64,000 nucleotides of DNA from Calothrix sp. FI2-JRJ7 (GCA_019359675.1 JAHHGX010000020.1:310001-374000), one strand, 5' to 3'. Positions 47,035 through 58,016 are shown, counted from the stretch's first letter. Notes: a model not told the origin generated them from the sequence alone. Numbers and translations: made by a program.

Positions 47035-47613
47035 CTAGTAGGTAGGTGGTAACATATCGCAAACACTAACTACTAAATCTGGGAACGTTAACGGTGAAAT
47101 AGTTTTATCTTCGCTCAAAACAGTTTTACTTTTGTAACCTTCTGGTGTTGGTTGACGATATACATATAATTCACGGTCAATTACATCTAGTACCCAATAA
47201 TCAGCAATACCCGCTTTTGCGTAAGCTTTACCTTTGGTATCGCAGTCAAATTTTAGGCTACTATCTGCAACTTCAATAATCAAATATACTTCTTCTGGTG
47301 TGGGATGGTGGTCAGCGTAATCTAAAGGGTCTACTTTAACTATTGCTATATCAGGTTCGGGTTCAGAATTATTACTTAAAGTTATTGGGTCTTGGACTGA
47401 TACCCAAGCACGGTTTTCTAAACGCTTTTGCAGTAATTTGTCAATTCTTCCTACCGCAGAACTATGTGCTGTTCCCTTTGCGCTCATCCAAATAATTTTT
47501 CCTTCAAGAAGTTCTACTCGTTCTGAGCTATCTAGAATACCAGTTTTTGCCATGCGGTGGTATTCATCAACTGTCCATAAACGAAGATTAAAGGTAGTTT
47601 CGATACTTTGCAT
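47035..47613 (-). CDS. Uma2-family (DUF820) putative endonuclease
   Basis: Start taken at MQSIETTFNLRLW (47613), as relatives begin this way; the frame is open to 47670. 192 residues. LWTVDEYHRMAKTGILDSSERVELLEGKI is the conserved N-terminus. The nuclease-like core has EPDIAIVKVD (Asp), EVYLIIEVADSSLKFD (Glu) and KGKAYAKAGIADYWVLDV (Lys), all intact. Function unknown; these proteins are abundant in cyanobacteria. Confidence 0.8.
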   Translation of the reverse strand: MQSIETTFNLRLWTVDEYHRMAKTGILDSSERVELLEGKIIWMSAKGTAHSSAVGRIDKLLQKRLENRAWVSVQDPITLSNNSEPEPDIAIVKVDPLDYADHHPTPEEVYLIIEVADSSLKFDCDTKGKAYAKAGIADYWVLDVIDRELYVYRQPTPEGYKSKTVLSEDKTISPLTFPDLVVSVCDMLPPTY

Positions 47614-48133
47614 AGCATTAATTAATATACCTTCAGCGGACAAAGCCTTATCTACTATAATACATAACAATTAGCTATCAGTTGTTTCCGGCGCCTTATA
47701 CTGCTCATAGTTTAGTTTTGTTAGTAAAGATTGTTACCTTATTAGGCGCAGAGGGCACAGAGCGGGAACAAGAGGAAAGTTAAAGTAGCTTTCAACTGAT
47801 AGACAGTACTAAAATTGTATAAAAATTACGCTCATTATACATATCAATTCTATAAAATAGCGCTATTTTTGCGAATAATACGTACTTTATTTCACATTAA
47901 AGTATTTCTATTTACTTAAAATTTAGCATGAAGATATGGCATTTTATTAGTTCTAAGCCTAAAAAATCCTGCGTAAACCGACAAGAGTAGTGGTTTATGC
48001 CAAAAGCTTTGGGGTGTCTAACGTGCGTAACTGTCAGAATACTTTTTAAATAAGGTATATTGCTTTTATAGTCATATTGATATAAGTTATCAATAATTCG
48101 TCACTAAGAAGCATTAGAGGGTATTGTACAGTT
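47614..48133. other. Intergenic region between Uma2 gene and PhnD-like gene
   Basis: About 520 bp of A/T-rich DNA. A GGCGCAGAGGGCACAGAG piece at 47742-47760 belongs to a dispersed repeat type (compare ACAGATGGCACAGAG at 21957). The rest shows no gene; the promoter for the lipoprotein gene should be at its right end. Confidence 0.4.
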
Positions 48134-49114
48134 ATGCAAGTGAAAGTGCTAAGAGCCATTGCTCCACATTTAGCGTTATTAGGGCTAACGATAGGCGCCT
48201 TTGGATGTAGCCAAGAAACAGCAACAAATACTCCCAGCACTCCAGAAGCAGTAGCAACACCTGCTGCAAATACAACTCAAGGTGCTGGAAATGCGATAAA
48301 AGTTGCTTTTCCCAGTCGTTCAGATTCAACAGACTTACAGAATAAAGCCAATGCAGTCGCTACATACTTATCAAAAGAAATTGGCAGTCCAGTAGAAGCA
48401 GTAGTTGGTGATGATGCTGCTGCGGTTGAAGCATTGCGCGCGAACCAAGCAGATGTAGCATTTTTGAGTAGTCGTCCAGCATTGAAAGCAGAACAACTTG
48501 CAGGCGCCAATCTATATTTAGCAGAAGTTCGCCCCACTTATTCAGGAAAGCAAACTTACAACTCGGTGTTTGTCGTTCCAAAAGATAGTCCTCTACAAAG
48601 CAAAGGTTCAGCAAAAGAAACTCTACAACAACTCAAAGGTAAAAAAATGGCGTTTACCTCGCCAACCTCCGGTTCAGGGTTTATCTTTCCTGTTAGCGAA
48701 TTAGTCAAACAAGGATTTGTGCCAAACCGAGACAAACTCGACGGTTTCTTTGGACAAGTTAGCTACGGTGGAAACTACAGTAAAGCACTACAAGCAGTCT
48801 TACGCGGACAAGCAGAAGTTGCCGCAGTCTCAGAATATGCGCTACAACCACCCTACATTACTGCCGAAGAAGGTAAAAAGCTGCGAGTTCTCCACGCAAT
48901 TCCCAATGTACCAGCACATGGAATAGCAATAGATGATGATGTTCCAGCAGAAAAACGCGAAAAAATCATAAGTGCGCTATTGAAATTAAATCAAAAAGAT
49001 AACAACAAACTTTTAAGCGACTTATACAACTCCACCGAACTCGTCAAAGTTGACCACAAATCACATTTACAAGGAATGCGCGAAGCACTAAAAACAGTAG
49101 CAATTGACCCATAA
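48134..49114 (+). CDS. PhnD-like phosphate/phosphite/phosphonate-binding lipoprotein
   Basis: 326 residues. A lipoprotein signal with lipobox GAFGC (Cys at about residue 25) is followed by a Thr/Pro/Ala-rich linker and a periplasmic type II binding fold: IKVAFPSRSDSTD, VEALRANQADVAFLSSRPAL, KKMAFTSPTSGSGFIFP and AEVAAVSEYAL. The Ser-Gly-Ser loop is the anion-binding part. Family proteins feed a PhnC/PhnE-type ABC transporter. No permease or ATPase gene lies beside it, so it works with a distant transporter or as a sensor. Confidence 0.82.
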   Translation: MQVKVLRAIAPHLALLGLTIGAFGCSQETATNTPSTPEAVATPAANTTQGAGNAIKVAFPSRSDSTDLQNKANAVATYLSKEIGSPVEAVVGDDAAAVEALRANQADVAFLSSRPALKAEQLAGANLYLAEVRPTYSGKQTYNSVFVVPKDSPLQSKGSAKETLQQLKGKKMAFTSPTSGSGFIFPVSELVKQGFVPNRDKLDGFFGQVSYGGNYSKALQAVLRGQAEVAAVSEYALQPPYITAEEGKKLRVLHAIPNVPAHGIAIDDDVPAEKREKIISALLKLNQKDNNKLLSDLYNSTELVKVDHKSHLQGMREALKTVAIDP

Positions 49115-49143
49115 ACTCACAATTTCATAATTTTACACATATT

Positions 49144-49179
49144 ATTCCCGGCGCCTCCAAACAATGCCGGGAATTTTAT
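49144..49179 (+). terminator. Rho-independent terminator of the PhnD-like gene
   Basis: ATTCCCGGC and GCCGGGAAT form a 9-bp stem with a 12-base loop, followed by TTTATT, 30 bp after the stop. GGCGCC sits at the base of the loop. Confidence 0.75.
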
Positions 49180-49186
49180 TAAACCC

Positions 49187-49288
49187 GTAGGTTGGGTGTC
49201 AGCGAGTGCGTTTACGTAGTATGCCGTTATCCGTAAACGGAGTTTTCCCGCAGGGTAGGATATCCCGAAGGGTAGGCACAACCCAACA
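49187..49288. repeat. GTAGGTTGGGTG repeat, compound copy
   Basis: GTAGGTTGGGTGTC, then an inverted core GTAGTATGCCGTTATCCGTAAACGG, then GGGTAGGCACAACCCAAC. It shares its central pieces with 40269-40416. Confidence 0.75.
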
Positions 49289-49435
49289 TAAAAATTAAAT
49301 ATTTGATATAAATAATTATTAACACAAATTATATTAATAAATTAGACTATTTATTAATAATAAAAATTTGTATATTCTGCATATAATTAATTGTAAAATT
49401 ATCATATAAGCTTGCCGCAGTGCATCTTTCACTAA

Positions 49436-49495
49436 ATGAAAACAGACACAATTTTCAGGTCTGTTGCTGATTTGATGGCGGAGTTAGATGAGTGA
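49436..49495 (+). pseudogene. C-terminal remnant or minimal antitoxin
   Basis: Nineteen codons (MKTDTIFRSVADLMAELDE) that overlap the following RelE-like GTG by four bases (GTGA). The coupling is that of an antitoxin-toxin pair, but the antitoxin is far too short to carry a DNA-binding domain. Confidence 0.45.
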
Positions 49496-49674
49496 AAAAT
49501 TTAGTTTGGAGTGCAGGGTTTGTACACAAATTCAAGCGTCTAACAAAGAAAAATCCACAGTTGCGCTCGCAGGTTGAAAATGTACTACAATTGCTTACCG
49601 AAGACCCTTTTGATTCAAGCTTGCGTACTCATAAGTTAAAGGGCGATTTGGATGATATTTTACATGTGTCATAA
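49492..49674 (+). pseudogene. Truncated RelE/YafQ-type toxin
   Basis: 60 codons from GTG: LVWSAGFVHKFKRLTKKNPQLRSQVENVLQLLTEDPFDSSLRTHKLKG, typical of RelE-superfamily mRNA interferases. After LKGDLDD the conserved final strands with catalytic Arg/His/Tyr are lost and TAA follows (49672). About one third of the domain is missing, so the toxin should be inactive. Confidence 0.7.
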
Positions 49675-49965
49675 TATACTATTAGATTAAGTGATATAAC
49701 TGAAATTTTCTAAACAGTGTTGCCAATGTCTTTAAATTGGGAATCTTGAAATTAGAACAGCTTTTTCAAGTTTGAGTTCTACTAATCACGACACAGCAAA
49801 ATGTTTTGGAGCTTGCAAAGCAGGGTAATGCTGTAGTACAAAAATATATCCTAGCTATATATTTTTTCTTGGTTAGAATTGACACAATCATTTTGGGCAT
49901 TTAAGTTTTTCTCTAAATGCCTAAAGTTAATGTACTTATATTTCAATTATATATTAGGGTTTAAT

Positions 49966-51165
49966 ATGGGATTCACAGAAGATATTGCTAAGTTGTCAGA
50001 AAGAGTTCGTAATAGAGCGGAACAAGTTGTAGGAGAAGAAGCGACTAAAATGGCGCTAATCGTACCTTTTTTAAGCACTCTTGGTTACGATGTTTATGAC
50101 CCAAGTGAAGTTAAACCTGAATATATAGCAGATTTTGCGATTAGAAAGGCAGGACAGTTTGAGAAAGTCGATTATGCAATAGCCATTAACGGTAGTATTG
50201 TAATGCTTGTAGAAGCAAAAGCTCGTGGACAAAAAGCTGAAGCTCATGATGGTCAGCTTAGTCGTTATTTCAATGGTCTTATAACAACTAAGGTTGCTAT
50301 AGTAACCAATGGTATTGAGTATCGCTTCTTTACAGACTTGCGTGACAAAAATGTCATGGACAAGGAGCCATTTTTTACTTTTAATATTCTTGAGTACGAT
50401 AATAAAGATATAGAGAATCTAAAGTTATTCCATAGAGATAATTTTGATGTAGCATCGATTAATCAGTATGCAGAAGAAATGGTTTACGTTAAAGGAATGA
50501 CTCAGCTAGTAGGTCATCTTTTACGTTCTCCATCTGAAGAATTTATTCGTTTTTTGGTGTGTGAACTAGGTAAGGTGGCGCCTAACTATCAGATTCAAGG
50601 TAAAATTACCAATAAAGTGATTGAAAAATTTAAGCCTATTGTTAAAAAATCTATTCAAGGTAGTTTAGTCGAACTGATGACACGCTCATTAAGTCAAGAA
50701 ATTATTCAATTGAGCGAAGTAACTAACACAGAAGAAGCTGAGGAGTTAGATGCTTTAGAAGCGAATGATACTAAAGTTACCGAAGAATCGAAAATTATAA
50801 CAACAGAAGAAGAACTCAAAGCTTTTGATAAAATTAGGAGTATTGTGACCACCTCCAAAAATTATCAGCATGACGTGTACTATAAAGATACCGAGTCTTA
50901 CTTTAGTGTTCATCTTGGTAAAGCTAATTGGTGGTTCCTCCGTTTCTACTTATCTTCTTCTAAAAAGACATTTATCGCTCGATTAAGCCCAGAAGAAGCA
51001 AAATATCTAGCATCAGAATTTACAATTCAAGAAGTACCTTCTTCAGCGTCAGAAGTTATATCGAAAATTACTATTTCTTCTATAGACGACTTGGATAAAT
51101 TATCGCAAATTATTATTAAAGCTTATGAAGCAGAAGCTTCTAAGCACTCTCTTCAGAAAGTCTAG
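49966..51165 (+). CDS. HsdR-N-like (type I restriction endonuclease N-domain) protein
   Basis: Start at ATG 49966 (MGFTEDIAKLSERVRN); the open frame starts earlier at 49879. About 399 residues. A PD-(D/E)XK site is visible: EKVDYAIAINGSIVMLVEAKA (Asp, Glu-x-Lys), then QLSRYFN and VAIVTNGIEYRFF, as in HsdR N-terminal domains. The C-terminal part holds a second alpha/beta region (YYKDTESYFSVHLGKANWW) and an acidic linker. The family is found alone in genomes and prophages. No helicase, HsdM or HsdS is adjacent, so it is a stand-alone nuclease-like protein. Confidence 0.72.
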   Translation: MGFTEDIAKLSERVRNRAEQVVGEEATKMALIVPFLSTLGYDVYDPSEVKPEYIADFAIRKAGQFEKVDYAIAINGSIVMLVEAKARGQKAEAHDGQLSRYFNGLITTKVAIVTNGIEYRFFTDLRDKNVMDKEPFFTFNILEYDNKDIENLKLFHRDNFDVASINQYAEEMVYVKGMTQLVGHLLRSPSEEFIRFLVCELGKVAPNYQIQGKITNKVIEKFKPIVKKSIQGSLVELMTRSLSQEIIQLSEVTNTEEAEELDALEANDTKVTEESKIITTEEELKAFDKIRSIVTTSKNYQHDVYYKDTESYFSVHLGKANWWFLRFYLSSSKKTFIARLSPEEAKYLASEFTIQEVPSSASEVISKITISSIDDLDKLSQIIIKAYEAEASKHSLQKV

Positions 51166-51589
51166 TACGATGTTGGGTTATAGTAGTTTGATAGACGCGG
51201 TTAGGTTAGAAGTAAGTGGTGAAGTAATTACCGTAGTACTACTATTTTGTAGTATTGCTTACTATCTTATCAGACAGCGTTTATCCATCTCTGAACCTCA
51301 TAGGCTTCTTAATTGAAAATTTATAAATTAATTACAAATATCAATATCTTCTAAATCTTCTGTTTCCAATGATAAAGATATTTCAATTATATCTTTATAA
51401 ATAATAACAATCTTGTGGGATGGACATCCTTGCCCGTCCTTCTATAAATTAATGTTGGGTTACGCTGTCGCTCCACCCAACCTACGGATATTACAGATAC
51501 TAAAAAAGGATGAGCAAATGCCCATCCTTAAAATTACGCATTGTAGAGACCGAATTAATACGGTCTCTACGAGAATGTCAATTTACAAA
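51166..51589. repeat. Intergenic region with three repeat copies
   Basis: 51412-51440: CTTGTGGGATGGACATCC type. 51452-51487: ATGTTGGGTTACGCTG ... CCACCCAACCTACGG type. 51543-51570: GTAGAGACCG-AATTAATA-CGGTCTCTAC hairpin, 20 bp from the 3' end of ahcY, where it may act as its terminator. A 48-codon hydrophobic frame from 51170 is not supported. Confidence 0.7.
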
Positions 51590-53330
<1,741 letters not shown>

Positions 53331-54926
53331 ATGCGGTTTAGATTTTTGGCAGTCGCTAGTTCAATCGCTGTTGTAACTTTTTGCACTGTGCCAAAAGCTA
53401 CAGGTCAAATCAACTTGTTACCTAATTTACTAACTCCTACTAGCCCGAATAATGACTCAGAGAATAGAGTTGTAAATGGCTGGGTTTACTTAGATGGTCG
53501 TCGTTTATTTCAGTTAGCAGCAGCTAGAGCCAATCTTGCAGAACGTTTAGAAAATGTCCAGCAGAATCTTAATGAAGCTAGTCGCGGTTATTTTGAATCA
53601 TCTGCAACAGAACCAAAGGTGGAATTTCGAGTTCTAAATGGGTTGCCAGTGATATATCTCAATAACCGCTACTTGATGACGGTTACTTCTAATGATGCAG
53701 AATTACTACAGGTAGATGTAAAGACAGCAGCAAATCAAATTACTCAAATATTGCGGGATGATTTGATACGGGCAAAGCAGGAACGCTCAAGAGATTTTTT
53801 GATTCACCAAGGTTTTATTGCACTCGGAATTGGCGCCAGTGTAATTATTGTGAGCTGGGGTATTCATTCCTGGCAATGTCGCTTAAAAAGGAAAGCTTTA
53901 CACTCAACGATACCAGCACCAACGGAGACGCCAATATCTACACAGCTAAAGCAAAAACAGCATCAAAATCTCCAAGAAGTTAGGCGCCGACTGTTTCAGT
54001 TAACACAAACAGGAGTATGGGGAAGTGGCACCTTTGTGATTTTAGGTTTATTTCCCTACACACGGATGCTACAGGTAGTTATTCTCAGAGTTGCACAAAT
54101 TCCTTTGACATTAGGTATTGTTGCACTTGGCACTTATGTAGTTATTCGTTTGAGCTATGCTTTAATTGACCGCTTCACTTCGGCTATAGTTAGTAGTACT
54201 TTATTAAGCCCAGAAACTCCCGAACGTTTACAATTACGTATTTCTACTATATCTGGTGTTGCGAAAAGTATTATTACCATTGTTTGGATAGGAGTTGGGA
54301 TTCTCCTAACTTTAATTTCTTTGGGTATTGATATTGTTCCCTTACTAGCTGGTGTTAGTTTAGTTGGCGTTGCAGTATCCTTAGCCTCACAAAATTTAAT
54401 TAAAGACGCAATTAATGGCTTTCTCATTATTCTCGAAGACCAATATGCCTTGGGCGATGTCATTGCACTAAACAATGTAAGTGGTTTTGTAGAAACTTTG
54501 AATTTGCGTATTACCCAAGTACGTGACTCAGAAGGTCGTTTAATTACCATTCCCAACGGCGAAATAAAAATCGTCGCCAATCTTTCCAGTCGTTGGTCGC
54601 GCGCGGACTTAAGTGTACCTGTTGCCTATAACACTGATATTAGCCAAGCTTTAAAATTAATCGAAACAGTCGCAGTAGATATGGACTTAGACCCAGCATG
54701 GCAAGCGCAAATCCTCGAAACACCCAAAGTCCTAGGTGTCGAGAACTTTGGCGAACGTGGTCTAATTATTCGTGTCTGGATTAAAACACAGCCACTTAAA
54801 CAATGGGACGTTGCCAGAGAATTTAGGCGCCGTCTCAAGATAGCCTTTGATAAAGCAGGAATTTCCATTCCCATTCCGCAACAAGCTATTTGGATCAACG
54901 ACGGGCAAACATTGAACAGCAAGTAG
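53331..54926 (+). CDS. MscS-family mechanosensitive channel protein
   Basis: 531 residues. Signal peptide 1-25 (VPKATGQ). A periplasmic helical domain covers about 45-155. Membrane spans lie near 162-178, 228-250 (FVILGLFPYTRMLQVVI), 258-280 and 305-325. The pore helix and gate read AGVSLVGVAVSLASQNLIKDAINGF (about 338-362), then the MscS beta domain (GFVETLNLRITQVRDSEGR, TIPNGEI). It releases solutes on hypo-osmotic shock. The stop codon TAG lies within a GTAGAGAC palindrome, so the last residue or two come from the repeat. Confidence 0.88.
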   Translation: MRFRFLAVASSIAVVTFCTVPKATGQINLLPNLLTPTSPNNDSENRVVNGWVYLDGRRLFQLAAARANLAERLENVQQNLNEASRGYFESSATEPKVEFRVLNGLPVIYLNNRYLMTVTSNDAELLQVDVKTAANQITQILRDDLIRAKQERSRDFLIHQGFIALGIGASVIIVSWGIHSWQCRLKRKALHSTIPAPTETPISTQLKQKQHQNLQEVRRRLFQLTQTGVWGSGTFVILGLFPYTRMLQVVILRVAQIPLTLGIVALGTYVVIRLSYALIDRFTSAIVSSTLLSPETPERLQLRISTISGVAKSIITIVWIGVGILLTLISLGIDIVPLLAGVSLVGVAVSLASQNLIKDAINGFLIILEDQYALGDVIALNNVSGFVETLNLRITQVRDSEGRLITIPNGEIKIVANLSSRWSRADLSVPVAYNTDISQALKLIETVAVDMDLDPAWQAQILETPKVLGVENFGERGLIIRVWIKTQPLKQWDVAREFRRRLKIAFDKAGISIPIPQQAIWINDGQTLNSK

Positions 54927-54950
54927 AGACGTGATTAATCACGTCTCTAC
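54923..54950. repeat. Perfect 28-bp GTAGAGAC palindrome at the mscS stop codon
   Basis: GTAGAGACGTGATT followed by its exact reverse complement. The TAG stop of the channel gene is bases 2-4 of the repeat. It may double as a terminator. Confidence 0.85.
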
Positions 54951-55011
54951 AATCACATCTTTACACTGAAAAATAATTCCTCAGAACCTACACACTCAGG
55001 TAATTTTGTAC

Positions 55012-55017
55012 TATAAT
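55012..55017 (+). promoter_or_regulatory. Probable -10 element TATAAT
   Basis: TACTATAAT is a consensus extended -10. Transcription would start near 55024, which rules out the TTG at 55006 as a start and leaves a leader of about 90 bases before ATG 55114. No good -35 is seen. Confidence 0.45.
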
Positions 55018-55113
55018 AGAGAAGTAGTGATTATAAAGCCTGTAAACAGGGAAAAGCTTTGTAACAACTGCATTCACAAGCTCAAAGACAAGAGTGATGC
55101 GAGGGTTAGTCCG

Positions 55114-55377
55114 ATGATAAAGCACTATATTCTTAGCCTCAATCCCGTAGCTAAACACGAATGGGATAGATGTATATTACGCGACCCGTTAACTGCTAAA
55201 CGTCCGGATATAGCCAAATTAATCGCCGATGCAGTTGGCTCAGAAGCAGGAAGTTATTTAGTTAGCGTCAATATAGACGTGCAGGTTTTAGAACAAGCAA
55301 ATGCCCCCCAGGTAGAACAATTAACCATAAACCTTGCAGAAGTCACCGAAAAACCACAGTTACGTGAAGCAGCCTAG
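55114..55377 (+). CDS. Small hypothetical protein, 87 aa
   Basis: ATG 55114 has GAGGG 10 bases upstream and follows the TATAAT at 55012. Product: MIKHYILSLNPVAKHEWDR, then a helix DPLTAKRPDIAKLIADAVG, a strand YLVSVNIDVQVLE and an acidic tail. No membrane span or known motif. It is followed by a 60-bp TGCGTGACGC inverted repeat and another small gene on the same strand; the pair looks like an operon invaded by the repeat. Unknown function. Confidence 0.6.
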   Translation: MIKHYILSLNPVAKHEWDRCILRDPLTAKRPDIAKLIADAVGSEAGSYLVSVNIDVQVLEQANAPQVEQLTINLAEVTEKPQLREAA

Positions 55378-55380
55378 TAG

Positions 55381-55440
55381 GGTGCGTGACGCCACCAATA
55401 ACCTTAAAACGAAGCTAATAATCTAATAGCGTCACGCACC
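55381..55440. repeat. Inverted repeat, TGCGTGACGC family
   Basis: GGTGCGTGACGC at 55381 and GCGTCACGCACC ending at 55440 are exact complements, 60 bp overall. It lies between two co-directional small genes. Confidence 0.85.
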
Positions 55441-55479
55441 TTACGAATTATAAGAATCAACTCATAACTTTTTATTTTT

Positions 55480-55851
55480 ATGATGCAACTTAGTCATTAT
55501 CCATCTGCTATTGCTCAAGCATCTCAACGAGTTAATGAGATTGACTCACAGCTAATGGCAGTACAATTACAAATTAACCGTTTTGAAGGTGGCGCCGATC
55601 GAATTTCCTCGTTCGATATGGACATGAAAAACGATGCTCAACGCAAAGCACGCCGCTTTGACGTATTACTCGTTAATCAAGAGTATCAAAAAGCACTGGA
55701 TACTCAAATTCGGTTAGTAACAGAAAAAGCAAATGCTCTCGCGCATTTAGAGTATCTACGAAATCAATTTAGTGTTGCCAAGTTAGAAGCACGTTTAAAG
55801 ATAGCACAGCAACTTACCGATTTAGAATCGCGCGAGTTCGTTGGTTTGTAA
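55480..55851 (+). CDS. Small coiled-coil hypothetical protein, 123 aa
   Basis: Helical throughout: SAIAQASQRVNEIDSQLMAVQLQINRFE, NDAQRKARRFDVLLVNQEYQKALDTQ and AHLEYLRNQFSVAKLEARLKIAQ. It reads like a two- or three-helix coiled coil with an aspartate-rich bend. The length and clean start suggest a genuine gene. It is probably co-transcribed with the 87-residue gene and ends before a strong terminator. No function can be proposed. Confidence 0.65.
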   Translation: MMQLSHYPSAIAQASQRVNEIDSQLMAVQLQINRFEGGADRISSFDMDMKNDAQRKARRFDVLLVNQEYQKALDTQIRLVTEKANALAHLEYLRNQFSVAKLEARLKIAQQLTDLESREFVGL

Positions 55852-55881
55852 AACTTTAAATTAAATTACCTAGATATTTAG

Positions 55882-55915
55882 ATTCCCGACTTCGCCGAAG
55901 TTGTCGGGAATTTTC
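55882..55915 (+). terminator. Rho-independent terminator
   Basis: ATTCCCGAC and GTCGGGAAT form the lower stem, ACTTCGCCGAAGT the upper stem, followed by TTTT. It ends the two-gene transcript of the small hypothetical genes. Confidence 0.8.
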
Positions 55916-56003
55916 GCATTTTAGCACTGATAAACTATAATATTGTTACAATCAGCTTATGTGCTAATACCAATTCTGCATAAAGTTGCGCCAAATAAAT
56001 CCC

Positions 56004-56029
56004 GTAGAGATTGACATGTCAATCTCTAC
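56004..56029. repeat. Perfect 26-bp GTAGAGA palindrome
   Basis: GTAGAGATTGACA and its exact complement, without a loop. It lies in the otherwise empty 55916-56300 stretch. Confidence 0.8.
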
Positions 56030-56300
56030 AGTCAGGGATAAAGCGCATCTTCATCGAGAAACGGTATAAGTAAAATTTGTTTAGCATAGGAAATCAAAAT
56101 ATGACTATTAGTAAGTATTGAAAAATATCCAAATTCGAGCTAGTAATTCCAAAAGGAAGATATGAAAGTTTTAATTTAAAGGAAAATCCATTTCCTGCGT
56201 TCCCATTCATTAATACTAATTCCAATGATGCAAGGAATAATGGGGAAATTTATGAGCCATCGATTCGTGAGCATTTGTATGTCAGTGCCGATAATTTTCA

Positions 56301-56642
56301 TTAATTCATATGCTTTGCGAACTCTTTATACTGAAGAAATGGAAAATCACCACGTCTTCTGTCTCTGTAACTTTTTTCTTCGAGTAACACAGCAATCTTT
56401 GAAAGTTGGAAATATATTAGTGTAGAAAGTTGTTTCTTTTTGATTTCAAACGTAACTATTACTTCCTCTTTCTCTTTTTCGGCTTTTGTGAAAAAATCTG
56501 AAATTTCTGATATTGTAATGATGACTTTATGATGTTGCTTATCATTTATTCTCAGGCGCCATCTATATCCACCTGGTTCGCCAGGAAATATAAATTCAGA
56601 TTCTACGGCGCCTTTGTTTATTAGCATGATGGCTTCTATCAT
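56301..56642 (-). CDS. Hypothetical protein, 113 aa
   Basis: MIEAIMLINKGAVESEFIF, then GEPGGYRWRLRINDKQHHKVIITISEI, then a charged helix (FFTKAEKEKEEVIVTFEIKKK) and YFQLSKIAVLLEEKSYRDRR. The regular alternation of hydrophobic and charged residues and two GGCGCC sites inside it support a real gene. It could be the remainder of a longer one. The neighbourhood is otherwise non-coding. Not recognised. Confidence 0.45.
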   Translation of the reverse strand: MIEAIMLINKGAVESEFIFPGEPGGYRWRLRINDKQHHKVIITISEISDFFTKAEKEKEEVIVTFEIKKKQLSTLIYFQLSKIAVLLEEKSYRDRRRGDFPFLQYKEFAKHMN

Positions 56643-56879
56643 GTCGGCTATTGGGCATGAAAAAGCATGTGTGATTGCAAAATTATAGATATCACCGTTT
56701 ATATAAAGTAAACATGTACTTCAACCATGTGGTTGTAAATTGTACAGAAAATCAATATCATCACCGTCGTACATGTCTTTACTGTGAACTTGAGTCTTGT
56801 GGGATGGGCATCCTTGCCCGTCCTTTTATAAGTTGTAAGAGACGGTTCGGGATGCCCGCTCCACAAGAGCAAGAATGAA
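56643..56879. repeat. Intergenic region with CTTGTGGGATGGGCATCC repeat
   Basis: 56796-56868: CTTGTGGGATGGGCATCC ... TTGCCCGTCC at the left, and GGTTCGGGATGCCCGCTCCACAAG at the right. This is the most complete copy of this family in the window. It ends 12 bp from the glycosyltransferase stop. Confidence 0.75.
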
Positions 56880-58016
56880 TTATATTTTACTTAGTGCTTG
56901 GGCTATTTGCTGATTAATTACTTGTACATCGAATTTGGAACGTGCGCTATGAAGTGCGTTGTCTGCTAATATGGCAGTTTTTGATGGTTCTTTGACACAG
57001 GTGGTAATAATTTTTGCGAGTTCTTGGGGTTCTCCTGGTGTGACGAGATAGCCATTTACATTATTTTCTACTATTTCTATGGCGCCACCTGCTTCTGCTG
57101 CTACTACTGGTTTTCCACATAACATTGCTTCTACTATAACTCTACCAAATGGTTCGGCGGCGATTGAGGTGTGTGCGACTAAATCACATGCTGACATTAG
57201 TTGAGGTATGTCGGAACGGAAACCTAGAAATTTAACGCGGTTTTGAAGTTGCAGTTTTTCTACTTGTTCGTGCAGTTGTTTAACGTATTCTTGTTCTCCA
57301 AATAATGCGTCACCAACTAATATAGCTGTGACTTGTGAAGGAGACTTTGCTATTGCTTCTATTAATATATGTTGTCCTTTCCACGGTGACAAACGGCTAA
57401 AGTGTCCAATTACAAATTTATCTTCGAGTTCTAATTCTTGACGAAGTTGTTTTATTTGGGCTTCGTTTACTTGATATGATGTTGAGTCAAAGCCGTTGTA
57501 AACTACTTCTACTATGTCCGCACGTCCGGATGCTGCAATAAAAGCGGTTTTACTCGCTTGCGAGTTTGCTATGATAATGCGTGCAAATCGATTTGCTAGG
57601 GTAACGGCAATAGTTCGGTTTGTTTTGCTGAAGTGTTCAGGAGATAATATATCGTGAAGATGATATACTAATGGGCGCCGACTCAGAAAACTTGCAATGG
57701 CGCCGATAACTAGTGCTTTTTGTGTGTTAGCGTAAATTAAATCATAGTCACGGGCAATTTTTGCTACTTTGTTAATTAAGGGTAATAGCTGAGTTAAACT
57801 TGCTAAACCTTGTATTAATGTGCTTTCTTTACGAACTTGAATAGCTTGGTTTGTTAAAATTTTTACGGGTATTTGATTTTTTTCGAGTAAGTCGCGAAAT
57901 GAACCGTCAGCGAATAAGCCTACTAAACAATTAGAGCGATACGGTTTTGCTATGTCTATTAAACATAATTCGGCGCCGCCCGGTTTGCCGCTTTGGTCTA
58001 AAAATAATATTTTCAT
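56880..58016 (-). CDS. Glycosyltransferase family 4 protein
   Basis: Start at MKILFLDQSGKPGGAELCL (58016), the natural beginning of the GT-B fold; the frame is open to 58070. 378 residues. The N-domain has LIDIAKPYRSNCLVGLFADG and YHLHDILSPEHFS. The C-domain has VIGHFSRLSPWKGQHILIEAI and the E-x7-E motif EPFGRVIVEAM followed by GKPVVAAEAGGAIEIV. It transfers a sugar from a nucleotide donor, probably to an envelope or extracellular polysaccharide. Acceptor unknown; no other sugar genes are beside it. Confidence 0.88.
   Translation of the reverse strand: MKILFLDQSGKPGGAELCLIDIAKPYRSNCLVGLFADGSFRDLLEKNQIPVKILTNQAIQVRKESTLIQGLASLTQLLPLINKVAKIARDYDLIYANTQKALVIGAIASFLSRRPLVYHLHDILSPEHFSKTNRTIAVTLANRFARIIIANSQASKTAFIAASGRADIVEVVYNGFDSTSYQVNEAQIKQLRQELELEDKFVIGHFSRLSPWKGQHILIEAIAKSPSQVTAILVGDALFGEQEYVKQLHEQVEKLQLQNRVKFLGFRSDIPQLMSACDLVAHTSIAAEPFGRVIVEAMLCGKPVVAAEAGGAIEIVENNVNGYLVTPGEPQELAKIITTCVKEPSKTAILADNALHSARSKFDVQVINQQIAQALSKI

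Noticed and set aside
51170-51316. Small hydrophobic ORF of 48 codons after the HsdR-N-like gene
   Set aside because: It overlaps no conserved sequence, has no ribosome site and lies in a repeat-rich gap.
56225-56425. Plus-strand ORF overlapping the 113-aa minus-strand gene
   Set aside because: It is mostly antisense to the better candidate and lacks a ribosome site.
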